Source of the DNA: Gammaproteobacteria bacterium
GTDB taxonomy: Bacteria > Pseudomonadota > Gammaproteobacteria > Competibacterales > Competibacteraceae
DNA: 16,686 bases
NCBI GenBank assembly: GCA_020047885.1
Contig: JAIFNF010000099.1
Span: forward strand, 1-16,686
Direction of reading: 5' to 3'
Part shown: piece after piece, positions 13,584-16,686 of the stretch
Position numbering within the stretch: position 1 is the first letter of the stretch
Layout: each line of letters opens with the position of its first letter
Position numbers and translations under genes: made by a program
Notes under the pieces: generated by a model
Told to the model about the DNA's origin: nothing
What the model saw: only the letters and a program-made list of their open reading frames with translations
Database searches by the model: none

Positions 13584-16500
13584 TCAATGTCCCGCCGCTT
13601 CAGTCTCAGCCGGTTGTTCGTCATCCATCCAGTCGATCCTGGCCATCTTGCGGACGATGATGAATTCGTCGCGGTTAGCGCCGACCGTGCCGTAATAGTT
13701 GAAGCCGTAGCTCTGCTGGGCGTAGCTGCCGATCATGTGTGTGGGCTTCAGGATGGTGCGCGTGACCGAGTTGTGAATACCGCCGCGCTGACCGGTAATC
13801 TCGGAACCGGGCGTGTTGATGATCTTCTCCTGGGCGTGGTACATCATCGACATGCCCTCGGGAACCCGCTGACTCACCACCGCCCGCGCCGCAATCGCGC
13901 CGTTCAGGTTGTAGGCTTCGATCCAGTCGTTATCCTCAATGCCCGCCTGAGCGGCGTCCTTCTCGGAAATCCAGATGATCGGGCCGCCACGGGACAGCGT
14001 GAGCATCAGCAGGTTGTCGGTGTAAGTGCTGTGAATGCCCCATTTTTGATGCGGGGTGATGAAGTTCAGCACGATTTCCGTGTTGCCATTCGGCTTCTTG
14101 CCAATGATCGGCGCGATGGTCTTCATGTCCACTGGCGGGCGGTAGGCGCACATCGCTTCGCCAAAGCCCAGCATCCATTGATGATCCTGATAGAACTGCT
14201 GGCGACCGGTCACGGTGCGCCATGGGATCAATTCGTGGACATTGGTGTAACCCGCGTTGTAGCTGACCTTTTCATCTTCCAGCCCCGACCAGGTGGGCGA
14301 GGAAATGATCTTGCGCGGCTGAGCCTGAATGTCCCGGAAGCGGATTTTCTCGTGTTCCTTGGGCAGAGCCAGATGGCTATGGTCGCGACCGGTGATCTTG
14401 CTCAGTGCCGCCCACGCCTTCACCGCGACGTGGCCGTTGGTTTCCGGAGCCAACATCATGATCATTTCCGCCGCGTCGATATCGGTCTCAATGCGTGGCC
14501 GCCCCTTGGAAACGCCTTCCTCCAACACCGTGTAATTCAGCGACGCCAGCGCCTCAACCTCGTGCTCGGTATTCCAGGAAATTCCCTTGCCGCCGTTGCC
14601 GAGTTTGTCCAGCAACGGCCCCACCGACGTGAACTTCTTGTAGGTATTTGGGTAGTCACGCTCGACCACGATGAGGCTGGGCGCGGTCTTGCCGGGAATC
14701 AGATCACATTCGCCCCTCTTCCAATCCTTCACATCGGGCATAGCCAACTCAGTTGGCGTATCGTGATGGGTGGGCAGCGCAATGAGGTCCTTCTCGACGC
14801 CGAGATGACCCACACAGACTTCCGAGAAGGTTCGGGCAATGCCCTTGAAGATGTCCCAGTCGGTTCGGGATTCCCAAGCCGGATCGACCGCGGCAGACAG
14901 GGGGTGAATGAACGGGTGCATATCGCTGGTGTTCAGGTCGTTCTTCTCATACCAGGTCGCGGTCGGCAGCACGATATCGGAATACATGCAGGTGGTGGAC
15001 ATGCGGAAATCCAGCGTCACCAGCAAGTCCAGCTTGCCCTCCACGCCGTTCCGCCACTTCACTTCCAGCGGTTTCTCGCCGCCTTCCTCGCCTAAATCCT
15101 TGCCCTGCACGCCATGCGTTGTGCCCAACAGATATTTCAGGAAATACTCATGGCCTTTGCCGGAGGAGCCGAGCAGGTTGGAGCGCCAGACAAACAGATT
15201 GCGCGGGAAGTTGACCGGGTTATCGGGATCAGCGAACGCAAAGTCGATCTTGCCGGCCTTGAGATTGTCGGTCAGATAAGCGGCAGGCGTCTGTCCAGCC
15301 GCTTCCGCCGCCTTGGCGATGCCCAGCGGATTGACATCGAAATGCGGCGCAGTCGGCAGCCAGCCCATCCGGGCGGCGCGCACGTTGTAGTCAATCTGCG
15401 TCCCCTGCCATTGCGTCGGATCGGCCAGCGGCGAGAGAATCTCGGTCATCGCCAGCTTTTCATGCCGCCACTGGCTGGAGTGGATATAGAAAAACGAGGT
15501 GGAGTTCATGTGCCGAGGCGGACGGTGCCAGTCCAGCGCAAACGCCAGCGCCGTCCAACCGGTTTGCGGACGCAGCTTCTCTTGGCCGACATAGTGCGCC
15601 CAGCCGCCGCCGCTCTGGCCGACGCAACCGCACATCATCAGCATGTTGATGACGCCCCGGTAATTCATATCCATGTGATACCAGTGGTTCATCGCCGCGC
15701 CGATGATGATCATCGACTGGCAACTGCGATGATCTGAGCGCGGGGTACGCCGGTGATCTTCTCCTGCCAAGCCGGGGTATAGGGCACGTCGTCGTCATAG
15801 CTCTTGGCGACGTTGTTACCACCCATCCCGCGATCCAGCCCGTACTGCGCTAAGGTCAGGTCGTAGACGGTGGCAACGAGGGCTTCGGAACCGTTGGCCA
15901 GTTTCACCTTTTTGGCCGGCACGTTCCGCACCTGAATCGGGTTATGGTTCGTGCAGGCGAAATAGGGATGCTCAGTCGCGCCGAAATAGGGGAAGGCGAC
16001 CGGAACAATACCGTCATTGATGTCGGCTACTGATAACCGCAACTGGGTTTCGGTACCCGTCAACGCCGCCTTCGGTTCCAGGTTCCACTTGCCGACCATG
16101 TCGTCCTTCTCGCCCCAGCGGAACCCGATGGAACCGTTCGGCACGATCAGATGGCCGCTCTTTTCGTCAAAGGCCAGGGTCTTCCATTCCGGGTTATTCG
16201 TCTGTCCGGCGCTATCCGCGAGATCGGATGCCCGCAGGAATCGGCCATTGACATAGTTCCCGTCCTTGCCTGGATCGAGCAGCACCAGCATCGGGAAGTC
16301 GGTTTTGGTGCGGACGTAATCGGTAAAGTAGTCGGATTTCCCGTCGAGATGGAACTCGCGCAGGATGACATGACCCATGGCCATCGCCACCGCCGCATCG
16401 GTGCCCTGCTTGGGATGCAGCCACAGATCGGCAAATTTGGACGCTTCCGAATAATCCGGGCAGACCACCACGGTCTTCGTGCCTTTGTAGCGCACCTCGG

Positions 16501-16686
16501 TCATAAAATGCGCGTCCGGGGTACGGGTCTGCGGGACGTTGGAACCCCACATCATCAGGAACGTGGAGTTGTACCAATCCGCCGATTCCGGGACATCGGT
16601 CTGCTCGCCCCAGATCATCGGGCTGGCGGGGGGCAAATCACAGTACCAATCATAGAACGACCCGCAGGCACCGCCGATTAAGGACA
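13584..16686 (-). pseudogene. narG: Respiratory nitrate reductase alpha subunit NarG (5' partial, frameshifted)
   Basis: NarG reduces nitrate to nitrite at a molybdo-bis-MGD centre. The window holds about residues 206 to the end of a protein of roughly 1,250; the N-terminal part with the first [4Fe-4S] cluster is outside. Near the right edge is WYCDLPPASPMIWGEQTDVP, containing the Mo-ligand Asp (Asp222 in E. coli). The first reading runs to VPRAQIIAVASR and stops at 15710; the second resumes with SMIIIGAAMNHWYHMDMNYR and continues to DDEQPAETEAAGH at 13584. E. coli has 13 residues between these blocks; here 2 bases remain, so about 37 bp look missing, with a phase shift. The rest, including the GHEYFLKYLLGTTHGVQGKD and DIILPTATWYEK-like regions, is well kept. 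True mutation or sequence error cannot be told apart here. Confidence 0.9.

Noticed and set aside
13125..15095. A 656-codon open frame on the plus strand opposite narH and narG
   Set aside because: It lies wholly antisense to clearly conserved nar genes, has no recognisable domain, and includes repeat-derived NPLPQGEG-like peptide. It reflects GC-rich codon bias.
1..16686. CRISPR array, tRNA, rRNA, phage or toxin-antitoxin genes
   Set aside because: No regularly spaced direct repeats, cloverleaf-like genes or related proteins were seen on either strand; the repeats present are palindromic and scattered.

Overview
The window looks like chromosome of a GC-rich gammaproteobacterium that respires nitrate and uses urea as a nitrogen source. 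The nitrate reductase and NarX/NarL proteins closely resemble those of Escherichia coli. The gene content and the GGGAGAGGG-type palindromic repeats would suit a denitrifier such as Candidatus Competibacter, but that genus is a guess, not a demonstration.

Left part (1 to about 5.9 kb, all on the minus strand): a nickel urease operon in the order ureD-ureA-ureB-ureC-ureE-ureF-ureG, followed after about 210 bp by urtA, the binding protein of an ABC urea importer, cut by the window edge. The pathway is complete in outline: UrtA captures urea, UreABC hydrolyses it, and UreDEFG load nickel. However, ureD is interrupted by a frameshift with apparent loss of about 40 bp. Sites resembling NtrC half-sites and a sigma-54 promoter precede urtA, which would fit nitrogen control.

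Middle part (about 5.9 to 9.3 kb): a 402-bp spacer with no intact gene holds the 5' remnant of an IS4-like transposase. Then, on the plus strand, come narX (nitrate sensor kinase), narL (response regulator, overlapping narX by 8 bp) and mobB (GTP-binding protein of molybdenum cofactor biosynthesis).

Right part (9.4 kb to the end, minus strand): narG-narH-narJ-narI-moaA, a membrane-bound nitrate reductase operon ending in a molybdopterin synthesis gene. It runs tail-to-tail against mobB. narG runs off the right edge, so its N-terminal roughly 205 residues and the operon promoter are outside. narG also carries a frameshift with apparent loss of about 37 bp.

A family of short palindromic repeats (a CCCTCACCC lead followed by a CCCTCTCCC/GGGAGAGGG hairpin) occurs five times: between narG and narH, between narJ and narI, between ureC and ureE, at the start of ureF, and in frame inside ureC. 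I did not find a wholly new system, CRISPR array, tRNA or rRNA. The most unusual signals are the repeat that became part of the UreC protein and the two similar deletion-frameshifts in ureD and narG.
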